DNA of 37,653 nt. It comes from Eubacterium sp. (GTDB taxonomy: Bacteria > Bacillota > Clostridia > Lachnospirales > Lachnospiraceae). The stretch is from assembly GCA_021769425.1 (NCBI GenBank), contig JAETSX010000036.1, forward strand, positions 1 to 37,653. Reading direction: 5' to 3'. Positions 7,694-14,500 of this stretch are shown in pieces. How positions within the stretch are numbered: the first letter of the stretch is position 1; every line of letters begins with the position of its first letter. A program made the position numbers and the translations under genes. A model generated the notes under the pieces. It was not told the origin of the DNA. It made no database searches and saw nothing but the letters and a program-made list of their open reading frames with translations.

Positions 7694-8128
7694 TCAGCCT
7701 GTCACCTCTCTTATAGTAATCCTGCGGTAATCAAATCCCTGTTCCAAATCTTTTTCTATCCTGATTTCCCGATATTGCTCCGGAAGAATTTCCTCAATCA
7801 AATTGGCCCACTCAATCATGGTAAGTCCTTTCCCATAGAAATAATCTTCGTAGCCGATTTCCTCCATCTCTTCCACATCGCCAATCCGATAGACATCAAA
7901 ATGGTAGAAAGGCATTCTGCCTTCTTCATAGATCTGGACAATGGTAAATGTGGGGCTGCTGATTGGCTCTTTAATGCCAAGCCCTCTGGCTATGCCCTGG
8001 GTCAGCACGGTTTTGCCGACTCCCAGATCCCCGATTAAGGTATATAAATCTCCCGGTTTGGCCTGCTCTCCTATTTTTTCTCCCAAGTGAAAAGTTTCTT
8101 CCGGGGAAAATGTTTCTGTTTTAAACAT
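7694..8128 (-). CDS. tsaE: tRNA threonylcarbamoyladenosine biosynthesis ATPase TsaE
   Basis: 144 aa, the normal size. P-loop ATPase needed for t6A turnover by the TsaB-TsaD complex. The Walker A motif GDLGVGKT (33-40) is followed by switch-like SSPTFTIVQIYEE, the HFDVYRI strand and MIEWAN, all typical of TsaE. SD GAGGTAAGA precedes the ATG. It lies 17 bp after the YcxB-like gene. Confidence 0.96.
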   Translation of the reverse strand: MFKTETFSPEETFHLGEKIGEQAKPGDLYTLIGDLGVGKTVLTQGIARGLGIKEPISSPTFTIVQIYEEGRMPFYHFDVYRIGDVEEMEEIGYEDYFYGKGLTMIEWANLIEEILPEQYREIRIEKDLEQGFDYRRITIREVTG

Positions 8129-8145
8129 ATTCTTACCTCAATTTT

Positions 8146-8655
8146 CTAAACATGAAAGGGATTCAGTTTCAGGCGATAGCCTTCCAAATGGTTGACGGCA
8201 AGGCCCACCACTTTTTCATATTGTTGGCCGACTGCCTGCCGCGGAATCACATAGGCATTTACCCGGTTGCTGTAGATAAGCAGGCTGTTCTTGGTAGACA
8301 CCATCTTATAAATCTGCTTCCAGTCCAGATCTGCGGTTTGTTCTCCCTGGGATACGTGGATTCCTGCGTCATCAATTTTATAATGAAGAGCCTGTTTTAA
8401 AATCTCGGAGTTTCTGATCTGCTGTTTGGATCGCAGATTCAGGCTTACAGGCACATAAACCAGAAATACCACTCCCAATACCAGGTACAGCAGGGTATAC
8501 ATAACCTCCACCTTTCCAAAAGTGATTCCTGCCATAATCAGTACCCAGACGCCTACAAGGGTTGCCACAATGCCCTGGAATCCGTGATAGGCATGGTAAA
8601 GGTTAAACTGGTACATGTCTTTCTCTGTGATAGCTGCATCAAATTCTACTGACAT
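8146..8655 (-). CDS. YcxB-like membrane protein
   Basis: 169 aa. Two hydrophobic segments (about 28-46 and 52-70) are followed by a cytoplasmic PH-like domain with IDDAGIHVSQGEQTADLDWKQIYKMVSTKNSLLIY and VIPRQAV, the typical YcxB layout. The function is unknown. SD AAGGAGCATACAAA precedes the ATG. It is the first gene behind a promoter at 8688-8716 and is followed closely by tsaE. Confidence 0.8.
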   Translation of the reverse strand: MSVEFDAAITEKDMYQFNLYHAYHGFQGIVATLVGVWVLIMAGITFGKVEVMYTLLYLVLGVVFLVYVPVSLNLRSKQQIRNSEILKQALHYKIDDAGIHVSQGEQTADLDWKQIYKMVSTKNSLLIYSNRVNAYVIPRQAVGQQYEKVVGLAVNHLEGYRLKLNPFHV

Positions 8656-8687
8656 TTTGTATGCTCCTTTTTCTTTGCTTTCGTCAT

Positions 8688-8716
8688 ATTATACTATGTT
8701 CGGATAAGCAGTACAA
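8688..8716 (-). promoter_or_regulatory. Promoter of the ycxB-like-tsaE-tsaB-rimI operon
   Basis: Minus-strand -10 TATAAT (8688-8693) and -35 TTGTAC (8711-8716) with a 17-bp spacer, about 33 bp upstream of the first start codon. Confidence 0.75.
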
Positions 8717-8845
8717 GAGGTTTTTTTCCTGCGCTGGTTTTATGCATTTTTATTTTTGTCTCTGTATTCTTATTCCCGTTCTTCCGCCGGCTGTTCATCG
8801 GTCATGCAGTGCAATTCTGTGCCTCCATATAAAATAGAAAAGTCA

Positions 8846-8894
8846 TAAACTTTAGTGCTTCACAACAACAAGGTCTTTCCTATGATACAAAAAA
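8846..8894 (-). pseudogene. Duplicate of the ispD 3' end
   Basis: On the minus strand this stretch reads FLYHRKDLVVVKH followed by a stop, nearly identical to the last residues of IspD (FLYHRKDLVTVKC) at 2158-2200. The identity continues a few bases past the stop codon (CTAAAGT(C/T)TAT(A/G)ACT). No other part of ispD is present. Confidence 0.7.
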
Positions 8895-8927
8895 GAAGCT
8901 GCTATGAAACACAATTTCACAGCAACT
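8888..8927 (-). terminator. Rho-independent terminator after ribH
   Basis: Minus-strand hairpin with 13-bp arms (8915-8927 and 8897-8909, two G-U pairs), a 5-nt loop and a TCTTTTTT tail at 8889-8896. It ends the riboflavin operon about 65 bp after the ribH stop. Confidence 0.75.
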
Positions 8928-8991
8928 CCTCATACGCCTTAATCCCATATGTTGACCGCAAAAAGGCCGGTTTCATCACAAGTACTTTCAA

Positions 8992-9456
8992 CTACCTCAT
9001 ATTCTGAATCAGATTCACCATCTCAATTGCCGTACATGCCGCGTCATATCCCTTATTTCCAGCTTTGGCGCCGGCCCGTTCAATGGCCTGCTCAATGTTG
9101 TCTGTGGTAACTACGCCGAAAATCACAGGGATTTCTGTCTTCAGCCCTACGGCTGCCACGCCTTTGCTGACTTCTGCGCACACGTAATCGTAGTGCGTAG
9201 TGGCCCCTTTGATTACCGCTCCCAAGCAGATCACTGCATCGTAATTACCAGTTTCCGCCATTTTCTGTGCGGTCAGGGGAATTTCAAAGGCTCCCGGCAC
9301 CCATGCCAGGGTGATGTCGTCGTCATTGACGCCATGGCGGATCAATGCGTCCTGGGCGCCGCCCACCAGCTTGGATACAATGAATTCATTGAACCTGGAT
9401 GCTACAATTCCTACTTTTGTTCCGTTTGCAACTACGTTTCCTTCTAATACTCGCAT
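8992..9456 (-). CDS. ribH: 6,7-dimethyl-8-ribityllumazine synthase
   Basis: 154 aa, the standard length. Condenses 5-amino-6-ribitylaminouracil with 3,4-dihydroxybutanone 4-phosphate in the penultimate riboflavin step. Visible motifs are ASRFNEFI (19-26), VPGAFEIPL (53-61), [14 protein letters not shown] with the catalytic His, FGVVTTDN and [23 protein letters not shown] precedes the ATG. It is the last gene of the rib operon, before a terminator. Confidence 0.97.
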   Translation of the reverse strand: MRVLEGNVVANGTKVGIVASRFNEFIVSKLVGGAQDALIRHGVNDDDITLAWVPGAFEIPLTAQKMAETGNYDAVICLGAVIKGATTHYDYVCAEVSKGVAAVGLKTEIPVIFGVVTTDNIEQAIERAGAKAGNKGYDAACTAIEMVNLIQNMR

Positions 9457-9529
9457 AACTTTCTCCTCTTTTCTATTCCTTGCAAAATTGACGCCTGCAT
9501 TCTTCTTTTCTAAAAATATATGTCTACTG

Positions 9530-9670
9530 ATTGTTCTTTCTCTGCACGTTATACCCTATCGTTTCTCATTGCCGACAATGGCTTTCTCCCTGCATGCTAT
9601 GCTTTATCGTTTCTTATTGCTGGCAATGGCTCTTTCCCTGCATACTGCGCTTTATTGTTTCTTTCTGTCA
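9530..9670. repeat. 48-bp tandem repeat between ribBA and ribH
   Basis: About three diverged 48-bp units; the word CTGCA(C/T) recurs at 9542, 9590 and 9638, each followed by CTTTATCGTTTCTTATTGC-like text. Period 48 with no obvious coding role; overlapping ORFs are translations of the repeat. Confidence 0.75.
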
Positions 9671-10870
9671 GTAGTTTGTCATATGCTGCATCTTGCTCTG
9701 CTTGGTTTTCAGATAAAATACGTCTGTTTTTTTTGCCGGCATCTGAATGGGCACCCGCTCCTCAATGGAGATGCCATAGCCAGAAAGTCCGGTGATTTTC
9801 TTGGGATTATTGGTTAGAAGACGAAGCTTTTCGGCTCCTAAATCATGAAGAATCTGCGCTCCGATTCCATAATCCCGCAGATCCGGCGCAAAGCCCAGCT
9901 CTACATTGGCCTCCACGGTATCAAAACCCTTTTCCTGCAGCTCATATGCTTTTAACTTGTTGATCAGTCCGATTCCGCGGCCTTCCTGGCGCATATACAG
10001 CAGAATTCCGCGGCCTTCTTCCGCAATGGCCTTCATAGCAGCGTCTAACTGTTCTCCGCAGTCGCAGCGACCGGAGCCGAACACGTCTCCGGTAAGGCAC
10101 TCTGAATGGACACGGCACAGCACCGGTTTTTTGTCAGTGACATCACCCATGGTCAGAGCCACATGGTGCTCGCCGTTTAACTTATTCACGTAACCGTAAA
10201 TTTCAAATTCTCCGTATTTTGTGGGAAGTTTGGCGTGGGCCTCCTGATGGACCAGACTGTCAATGTCCATCCGATAGCGCACCAAATCTGCAATAGTAAT
10301 GACCGTCATCTGGAATTTTTCTGCCAATTCCAGCAATTCTGTGGTGCGCATCATAGTTCCGTCTTCCCGCATGATTTCACAGCAGAGGCCGCTGGGCTTT
10401 AATCCGGCCAGAATTGCCAAATCTACCGTGGCCTCTGTATGGCCGGTGCGTTTTAAGACGCCTCCTTCTCTGGATTCTAACGGAAACATATGTCCCGGCT
10501 TACGGAAATCTTCCGGCTTTGCATCGTCCTTCACTGCTGCCAGAGCTGTTTCGGAACGCTCAAAGGCGGAAATTCCTGTTTCTGTATTTATGCCGTCAAT
10601 GGATACGGTAAACGCCGTCTGGTGGTTATCCGTATTCTGCTCCACCATTTGTTTTAAGCCAAGCTTCCGGCATAATTCTTTGCTCATAGGCATACAGATT
10701 AGGCCTTTTCCATGAGTTGCCATGAAATTGATATTTTCCGGTGTGGCAAATTCCGCGGCACAGATAAAATCTCCTTCATTTTCCCGGTCCGGATCGTCAA
10801 TTACCATAATGATTTTTCCCTGTCTGATATCTTCAATTGCCTGCGGAATGGAATCCATTTTTTTACTCAT
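9668..10870 (-). CDS. ribBA: Bifunctional 3,4-dihydroxy-2-butanone 4-phosphate synthase / GTP cyclohydrolase II
   Basis: 400 aa. The N-terminal half (about 1-200) is DHBP synthase with [10 protein letters not shown] (25-34), [11 protein letters not shown] and [12 protein letters not shown]. The C-terminal half is GTP cyclohydrolase II with the zinc-binding [24 protein letters not shown] and LLTNNPKK. It supplies both precursors of riboflavin. SD AGGAAGAGAG precedes the start. A tail after [12 protein letters not shown] is short and low in complexity. It lies between ribE and ribH; both flanking gaps hold tandem repeats. Confidence 0.97.
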   Translation of the reverse strand: MSKKMDSIPQAIEDIRQGKIIMVIDDPDRENEGDFICAAEFATPENINFMATHGKGLICMPMSKELCRKLGLKQMVEQNTDNHQTAFTVSIDGINTETGISAFERSETALAAVKDDAKPEDFRKPGHMFPLESREGGVLKRTGHTEATVDLAILAGLKPSGLCCEIMREDGTMMRTTELLELAEKFQMTVITIADLVRYRMDIDSLVHQEAHAKLPTKYGEFEIYGYVNKLNGEHHVALTMGDVTDKKPVLCRVHSECLTGDVFGSGRCDCGEQLDAAMKAIAEEGRGILLYMRQEGRGIGLINKLKAYELQEKGFDTVEANVELGFAPDLRDYGIGAQILHDLGAEKLRLLTNNPKKITGLSGYGISIEERVPIQMPAKKTDVFYLKTKQSKMQHMTNY

Positions 10871-10905
10871 TTTCTCTCTTCCTTTCTAATTTTCTGAACA
10901 GTTCC

Positions 10906-11124
10906 GATACCCGTGAGCCAAATGATTTGCCGGCAGTTTCTTACTATTTCATGAAAAGCTGCAAATGATTCGGCAGCAGTTTCCCACTTTTCCGTGAAAA
11001 GCTGCAAATGATTTGGCAGCAGTTTCCCATTTTCCATGAAAAGCTGCAAATGATTTGGCAGCAGTTTCCCATTTTCCATGAAAAGCTGCAAATGATCTGG
11101 CTAATAGGCATGCTCCCGAGTATA
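10906..11124. repeat. TATACCC...GAGTATA inverted-repeat element, copy 2, with expanded core
   Basis: Starts ATACCCGTGAGCCAAATGAT and ends CATGCTCCCGAGTATA, like the copies at 6040 and 20392, but the middle has expanded into about four 42-bp tandem units (GAAAAGCTGCAAATGATTTG, then GCAGCAGTTTCCC). A 74-codon ORF across it is only the repeat read as 14-residue units. Confidence 0.75.
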
Positions 11125-11145
11125 ACTCAAAAAGCCGATCATTTT

Positions 11146-11796
11146 TTATAAAAATCCATGTTCCATCAGAAAATCTTCTGTAATATTTGATTTCTTTTCC
11201 CCTTGTCTTGGCCCCGTGAGAAGTTTTTCCACGTATTTTCCAATGACATCACATTCAATATTGATGATGCTTCCCGGCCGTTTTTCCGTCAGCGCCGTTT
11301 CCTGGCGGGTATGGGGAATGACGGATACCTGGAAGTCCTCTTTTGTCACTTTTGCCACAGTCAGGCTGATGCCGTCTAAGGCGACGGACCCCTTTTCCAC
11401 GATATACCGAAGCAGCTCTTGCTCTGCGGCAATGGTGTACCAGACTGCATTTTCTTCCTGCCGGACTGCGGCAATGATCCCTGTCCCGTCAATGTGTCCG
11501 GATACAATATGGCCGCCGAATCTTCCGTCTGCCGCCATGGCCCGCTCCAGATTCACAGTCCCGGGAATTTTCAGCTCTGACAAGCTGCTGCGGCGCATGG
11601 TTTCCGCCATTACATCTGCCGTAAATCCGTCTTTTGCAAGGGAAGTTACCGTGAGGCAGATTCCGTTAACTGCAATGCTGTCGCCGATTTTCGTTCCCTC
11701 CAGGACTTTCCGGCAGCGGATTTTTATTCTGGCGGAAAGGGTTTCTTTCTTGATTTCGCAGATTTCCCCTGTTTCTTCTATGATTCCGGTAAACAA
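11146..11796 (-). CDS. ribE: Riboflavin synthase, alpha chain
   Basis: 216 aa. Dismutates two lumazine molecules to riboflavin. The two lumazine-binding repeats are plain: MFTGIIEETGEI (1-12) with VNGICLTV, and GGHIVSGHIDGTGII (about 94-108) with LDGISLTV. The start codon is TTG, supported by SD GGGAGGAAAA and the invariant M-F-T-G-I start. A 137-bp gap separates it from ribD. Confidence 0.97.
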   Translation of the reverse strand: MFTGIIEETGEICEIKKETLSARIKIRCRKVLEGTKIGDSIAVNGICLTVTSLAKDGFTADVMAETMRRSSLSELKIPGTVNLERAMAADGRFGGHIVSGHIDGTGIIAAVRQEENAVWYTIAAEQELLRYIVEKGSVALDGISLTVAKVTKEDFQVSVIPHTRQETALTEKRPGSIINIECDVIGKYVEKLLTGPRQGEKKSNITEDFLMEHGFL

Positions 11797-11933
11797 ATTT
11801 TCCTCCCATCTGCACAGAATTTTCCTGACTGCCGGAAAAGTCTCTGTGCGGTCTTATTGAAATGCAGTTCCTGCAGCCTGCACTAAAAATGCCCATGAAC
11901 CGTTTGCTTAGCGAAAGGGCAATCCTATATCTC

Positions 11934-13049
11934 CTATGTATCAAAACATATTCTGCCAGTCATACATAAGTCCCCGTCAAATTTTGTAACTTCCACATCG
12001 TTCAGTTTGACTGCGTCTTTCATCCGGGAAACGCCGCTGCCCTCAATAGGTGATTTTGCCTTTGCCCCGGCCACCAGTTTGGGGGCGATAAAGGCATAGA
12101 CGCGCTGTACCAGATTTTCTTTCAGAGCGGAAGCATTAAGGGTCCCGCCGCCTTCCAGCAAAACACTGTCGATGCCCCGTTCCCCCAGCTGTTTCATTAA
12201 ATGGGAAAGTTTCAGTTCTCCGTTATCTCCTGCGGGAACTTCCAGAAGAATCACACCGTTATATTCTAACATCTGTTTCTTTTCTTCTAATGCTTTTCCT
12301 TCCTGCTCTCTCCAGGCAAGGGCCCTGCCCGGATTCCAGGCCACAATGGTTTCTATCTGGGAGGCCGTTTTTACAATCTGGCTGTCGAAAGGAATCCGCA
12401 GCCTGGAATCGCAGATAATCCGCACCGGATTCCGGCCGCCCTCCATCCGGCAGTTCAGCATGGGATCATCTGCCAGTACAGTTCCAATCCCTGCCATAAT
12501 TCCCCGGTAACGGTTGCGCAAACATTGGACGTAATCTCTGGACGCTTCTCCGGTTATCCATTTGGAATCGCCTGTTTCACAGGCAATTTTTCCATCCAAT
12601 GTCATGGCATATTTCATTGCAGCAAAGGGCATTTTTGTTTCCATATAGTGAAAAAACATTTCGTTTAAGTTTCTGCATTCCTGCTCCAGAATGCCGGTTT
12701 CCACTATAATTCCATGTTCCCGCAATATCTGAACTCCCTTTCCTGCCACTTTGGGGTTGGAGTCCAGACAACCTACATAGACTTTTGTTATTTTCTTTTC
12801 GATAATGATTTCCGTGCAGGGGGGCGTCTTGCCGTAATGGCAGCAGGGCTCCAGAGTCACATATAACTCTGCCCCTTCGGCATCCTCCCTGCAGTTTAAC
12901 AAAGCATTGCGTTCTGCGTGATATCCGCCGTATTTCTCATGATAACCTGTTGCAATAACCGTTCCGTTCTTCACTGCCACACAGCCCACCATTGGATTGG
13001 GGGACACTTTCCCCTCTCCCTTACGTGCAAGCCCCAATGCCTGCCGCAT
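11934..13049 (-). CDS. ribD: Bifunctional diaminohydroxyphosphoribosylaminopyrimidine deaminase / 5-amino-6-(5-phosphoribosylamino)uracil reductase
   Basis: 371 aa from the ATG at 13049, which has a perfect GGAGG SD 5 nt upstream and gives the usual RibD length. The N-terminal cytidine-deaminase-like domain carries the zinc site HAERNALLNC and TLEPCCHYGKTPPCTEI. The C-terminal reductase domain shows MKYAMTLDGKIA, SKWITGEASR and LLEGGGTLNASAL. The frame continues upstream to an ATG at 13199 (SD AGGAG) through about five 10-residue repeats of the type QTPEDDKRQN; a longer protein of 421 aa is therefore possible. First enzyme gene of the operon, downstream of ribU. Confidence 0.95.
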   Translation of the reverse strand: MRQALGLARKGEGKVSPNPMVGCVAVKNGTVIATGYHEKYGGYHAERNALLNCREDAEGAELYVTLEPCCHYGKTPPCTEIIIEKKITKVYVGCLDSNPKVAGKGVQILREHGIIVETGILEQECRNLNEMFFHYMETKMPFAAMKYAMTLDGKIACETGDSKWITGEASRDYVQCLRNRYRGIMAGIGTVLADDPMLNCRMEGGRNPVRIICDSRLRIPFDSQIVKTASQIETIVAWNPGRALAWREQEGKALEEKKQMLEYNGVILLEVPAGDNGELKLSHLMKQLGERGIDSVLLEGGGTLNASALKENLVQRVYAFIAPKLVAGAKAKSPIEGSGVSRMKDAVKLNDVEVTKFDGDLCMTGRICFDT

Positions 13050-13199
13050 ATAATCCTCCGGCGTTTGATTCTGCCGCTTATCATCCTCCGGCGTTTGATT
13101 CTGCCGCTTATTATCTTTCGGCGTTTGACTTTGCCGCTTATCATCCTCTGGCATTAGATCCTGATGTTTCTTATCTTCTGATGTTTGGTTCTGCTGCAT
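13050..13199. repeat. 30-bp tandem repeat at the ribD start
   Basis: About five 30-bp units (TCCTCCGGCGTTTGATTCTG-like) in frame with ribD. Each unit contains, on the minus strand, a GGAGG or close variant, so the array multiplies the ribD Shine-Dalgarno sequence. It can also be read as a hydrophilic 50-residue extension of RibD. Confidence 0.8.
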
Positions 13200-13284
13200 A
13201 CTCTTTCTCTCCTGAAATCATTGCAAAGGGCGCTCTATATTTCGTTATCCAGGTAATACAATATATGTCCTATTTTGCATCCGA

Positions 13285-13445
13285 CTTGTAGACCGCCCCC
13301 TGCGGCAGTCCCTAAATTCCTAACCCGGATAAACCGCCCTCTGCTACAGTCCTTAAATTCCTAACCCGGATAAACCGCCCTTTGCTACAGTCTCTAAATT
13401 CCTAACCCGGATAGACCGTCCTCTGCTACAGTTCCTAAATTCCTA
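13285..13445. repeat. 41-bp tandem repeat between ribU and ribD
   Basis: About four 41-bp units; CCTAAATTCCTAACCCGGAT recurs with a 41-bp period (TAACCCGG at 13321, 13362 and 13403). The last unit ends at the ribU stop codon. The period is not a multiple of three and no frame is kept. The gap from ribU to ribD (13200-13442) otherwise holds no gene and no second riboswitch. Confidence 0.85.
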
Positions 13446-14102
13446 AGCATGATACCCGGCGTTCTTCCGCACCCTTTTGGAACCTCTGTAATTTCCTTTC
13501 AGGAAAGGAGACAGGGGCTTATAGACCAACACGGTAATCACTACGCTGAACACCCCTTTTACAAAGGTAAAGGGCGCATTGAACAAAATCAGGCACTGCA
13601 GCATATTTTTCATGCCTGGAAATATCATCTGATAAGCTGCCAGTACCGTTTCTTCCGGCATAAAATTGTAATATACGGGATATACGATAAAATAATTGGA
13701 TAAAACACTGAAAAATGCCATCAAAACGGCTCCTGCCAGGGCTCCTGCAACAGCGCTTTTCCTGCCTTTCCACTTCTGATAGATCAGCCCCGCCGGAACC
13801 ACAAATGCGGCTCCCAGAATAAAATTGGACAGTTCCCCCACTCCTCCGGTGGTGGTCATAAACAGATGAAGCAGATTCTTAATCAGGCAAATCATTGCCC
13901 CGCTGACCGGCCCCATGGCAAAGGCTCCAATCAATGCCGGAAGCTCGGACAAATCCATTTTGATAAAAGCCGGCATAATGGGAACGGAAAATTCCAGAAA
14001 CATCAAAAGAAATGCAATCGCTGACAACATAGCCGTCATAGTCATTTTCCAGATATCCTTCCGGCCTGCCTGTTTTCCTGCTGCTGTGTTTTTTGTACTC
14101 AT
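13443..14102 (-). CDS. ribU: Riboflavin ECF transporter S component RibU
   Basis: 219 aa from the ATG at 14102 (SD AAGGAG); the frame runs further upstream to 14159 without a better site. About six hydrophobic segments, with the family features LSAIAFLLMFLEFSVP, FIKMDLSELPALIGAFAMGP and NLLHLF followed by a G-rich loop, match the RibU substrate-binding subunit, which works with the shared EcfAA'T module. It is placed directly behind an FMN riboswitch and upstream of ribD, supporting riboflavin as substrate. Confidence 0.92.
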   Translation of the reverse strand: MSTKNTAAGKQAGRKDIWKMTMTAMLSAIAFLLMFLEFSVPIMPAFIKMDLSELPALIGAFAMGPVSGAMICLIKNLLHLFMTTTGGVGELSNFILGAAFVVPAGLIYQKWKGRKSAVAGALAGAVLMAFFSVLSNYFIVYPVYYNFMPEETVLAAYQMIFPGMKNMLQCLILFNAPFTFVKGVFSVVITVLVYKPLSPFLKGNYRGSKRVRKNAGYHA

Positions 14103-14220
14103 GATAAAACACTCCTTTATAATTTTAATATTCCGTGTCTTCAGAATCAAACCAAGCAAAAGCCCGCATCCTATTTTATATCACAGGAATCGCAGAGCAG
14201 CTTCCGATGACATAAAATAT

Positions 14221-14244
14221 GCCCTGAATCCAGAGATCCAGGGC
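14221..14244 (-). terminator. Attenuator hairpin between FMN riboswitch and ribU
   Basis: GCCCTGGATC and GGATTCAGGGC pair over about 10 bp on the minus strand, followed by ATATTTTATG. Its position just after the aptamer suggests the terminator half of the expression platform, although the T-tract is weak. Confidence 0.55.
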
Positions 14245-14274
14245 ATATAAAATACGCACATTAATAAAAACGCT

Positions 14275-14440
14275 TTCTTCTCCCATCCAGACTGTACTGT
14301 CGGTTTTGGATTCTCACCAAATCATGCCATACGGCTCACGGACTTGCCCTCTTAGGGTATCACCGTCGGTCGGGAATTCCTTTCCTCCAGAATCCTGTAA
14401 TTACGATTCTGCATAAAAAGTCACCCTGCCCTGAAGAACA
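14275..14440 (-). promoter_or_regulatory. FMN riboswitch (RFN element)
   Basis: The minus strand shows the conserved RFN blocks in order: TTCTTCAGGGCAGGGTGA, a long variable P2 arm, ATTCCCGACCGACGGTGATA, GTCCGTGAGCC, GATTTGGTGAGAATCCAAAA, CCGACAGTACAGTCTGGATG and GGGAGAA. It binds FMN and should repress ribU, and through read-through the whole ribDE-BA-H block, when flavin is plentiful. Confidence 0.95.
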
Positions 14441-14459
14441 CTATTTAATTTATGGTTCT

Positions 14460-14488
14460 ATTCTACTCCTGCCGGCCCCATCTGTCAA
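14460..14488 (-). promoter_or_regulatory. Promoter of the FMN riboswitch-ribU-rib operon
   Basis: Minus-strand -35 TTGACA (14483-14488) and -10 TAGAAT (14460-14465), 17-bp spacer, about 15 bp upstream of the RFN aptamer. Confidence 0.85.
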
Positions 14489-14500
14489 CAGGCATATTTT

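Larger units (their letters stand above)
8656..8991. other. Intergenic region between ribH and the tsa operon
   Basis: No complete gene. It holds the promoter at 8688-8716, a displaced fragment matching the ispD 3' end (8846-8894) and the ribH-side terminator (8888-8927). Confidence 0.6.

Noticed and set aside
9311-9817. Plus-strand ORF of 168 codons opposite ribH and ribBA
   Set aside because: It is antisense to two certain genes and across a tandem repeat; it has no SD or recognisable product.
10867-11091. ORF encoding 14-residue repeats (LQLFMENGKLLPNH type)
   Set aside because: It is the 42-bp tandem repeat of an inverted-repeat element read in frame; no SD, no recognisable product, and it overlaps the ribBA start.
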